Origin: Adiantum capillus-veneris | Lineage: Eukaryota; Streptophyta; Polypodiopsida; Polypodiales; Pteridaceae | DNA: 64,000 bases | Assembly (NCBI GenBank): GCA_014529385.2 | Contig: CM043966.1 | Span: 36,434,739-36,498,738 of the forward strand | Direction of reading: 5' to 3' | Shown here: in pieces, positions 63,304-64,000 of the stretch | How the letters are laid out: every line of letters starts with the position of its first letter | Numbering within the stretch: position 1 is the stretch's first letter | Notes under the pieces: model-generated | Told to the model about the DNA's origin: nothing | The model's input: only the letters and a program-made list of their open reading frames with translations | Database searches by the model: none | Position numbers and translations under genes: made by a program

Positions 63304-64000
63304 AAGCTTGCAACATCATTATTGGTGCACCTTTTTGAGACGCTAACACTGTAAGGCGTTGGCAGCAACCTGAACAAACCTTTTGCTTTGTTACCTAGTG
63401 TGACAAGTCTATAAAAAGCTTCGTAGGCCTTGAAACTTATTCATGTGCTGTCACACACCTCCATCATCTCCTGAAGTGAAACAATGCTCGTTAGCTCACT
63501 GAAATACTTCTGATGCAAAACTTTAGCAATGCCAGCATTGGATGGATCATCCAATAGATCCACCAATTCCTTTGTTTTGATGATATGTTGAAGTAGAGTA
63601 TGTCCGATCGTTTCAGCATTGGACTTGATTCTCATCATCGTCCGAGCCAAGTTCCTACATATTGAAATAATATTACAACCTACAAAAAGTGTATGAAATT
63701 AGAAGCTTGCATTTGTATTCCTACCAAGTTTTGACGAATATATTTCTTTCAAGCTCCACCCTTGAAGATAGCATAGACATCGCATGTCTCTTGCGCTTGC
63801 GCATGTGATAGACCAATGGAGTGTGTGTGAGATGATTGATTTGCCGGTGCATATTACATGCAGTGTGTTGTAGCTGAACATAATTGTCTAGACGACGCTC
63901 TTGCTCCATTTTTTAATGCTCTACCTTTGTAATAAGCTTTGACATCTTGTCATTTAGCTGCTTCGTCTTCTCATTGGCTTCCTCTTTGACTTGCTGAATG

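Larger units (their letters stand above)
61541..63998 (-). pseudogene. Unknown transposase-like family, copy M (minus strand, runs off window)
   Basis: From right to left: coiled coil (KEEANEKTKQLNDKMSKLI, then RRLDNYVQLQHTACNMHRQI), intron ending ATATGTAG, LLQHIIKTKELVDLLDDPSN, LPTPYSVSVSKRCTNNDVAS, FKLQESMIRFYGLTQEECDG, KFMMKLDERQSVKGQRLERV, NIWWLASFHLPHETHESLKW, LKCMLGCKQDAMTIFPYIYC, LMLHINYCWNMEPVKRREEC, ATYRAALGIKCARVWQSVDD, and finally ERSHYQAKAMYFKNTRHGGG with NALHEIFNWFYRVLARRER (61,852-61,541). Each block up to ATYRA matches copy P. The HYQAK..RHGGG..WFYR end exists only here. Several stops and frameshifts; the 5' end is outside the window. Confidence 0.6.

Overview
The window looks like nuclear DNA of a land plant with a large, repeat-rich genome. 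The signs are LTR retrotransposons of both plant superfamilies (Ty1/copia with a tRNA-iMet primer site, and Ty3/gypsy chromovirus with an integrase chromodomain), a Mutator-like transposase with a SWIM finger, MITE-like inverted repeats, GT-AG introns and TATA/AATAAA signals. There is no operon structure, no rRNA or tRNA gene and no CRISPR array that I can see. The species cannot be fixed from sequence alone; the decayed multi-exon transposase-like families remind me of seed-free plants such as ferns, which is an impression only. Almost every coding region is broken by stops and frameshifts, and many of the stops are TAG or TGA where C-to-T (or G-to-A) change explains them, as expected of methylated, silenced repeats.

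Layout. 0-3.1 kb: a decayed spliced coiled-coil gene on + whose 1.06-kb intron is full of AAGCACTT/AAGTGCTT words. 3.8-13 kb: an old gypsy element on - (gag, protease, integrase, primer site, 5' LTR), with a promoter-bearing segment and two overlapping related small ORFs where reverse transcriptase should be, and four conserved 24-bp palindromes about 283 bp apart in its leader. 13-17.9 kb: tandem duplications, a 456-bp fold-back element and simple repeats. 17.9-21 kb: Mutator-like transposase relic on -. 21-24.8 kb: small repeats and a GC-rich island. 24.8-33 kb: a chromovirus on - with about 2-kb LTRs, its right LTR cut and joined to an oppositely oriented relative (33.0-35.05 kb).

35.3-41.5 kb and 57.3-63.9 kb hold transposase-like genes of families I do not recognise. 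One family occurs twice, in opposite orientations (36.7-39.0 kb on +, 61.5-64.0 kb on -), with one intron shared and one found only in the + copy. Between these lies a nested insertion: a long-LTR, gag-only retrotransposon (41,550-57,271) sits in an exon of a + strand gene with a 4-bp target duplication, and its right LTR is in turn interrupted by a copia element (48,103-57,201; 5-bp target duplication) whose 3' end has been amplified into five tandem LTR-RNase H modules of about 1.09 kb. A MITE occurs at two different places in the two long LTRs.

58.2-59.9 kb is the most gene-like stretch: TATA box, start codon, ORF with one internal stop, downstream ORFs and a polyadenylation signal. A 196-codon charged coiled-coil ORF lies on - at 60.5-61.1 kb.
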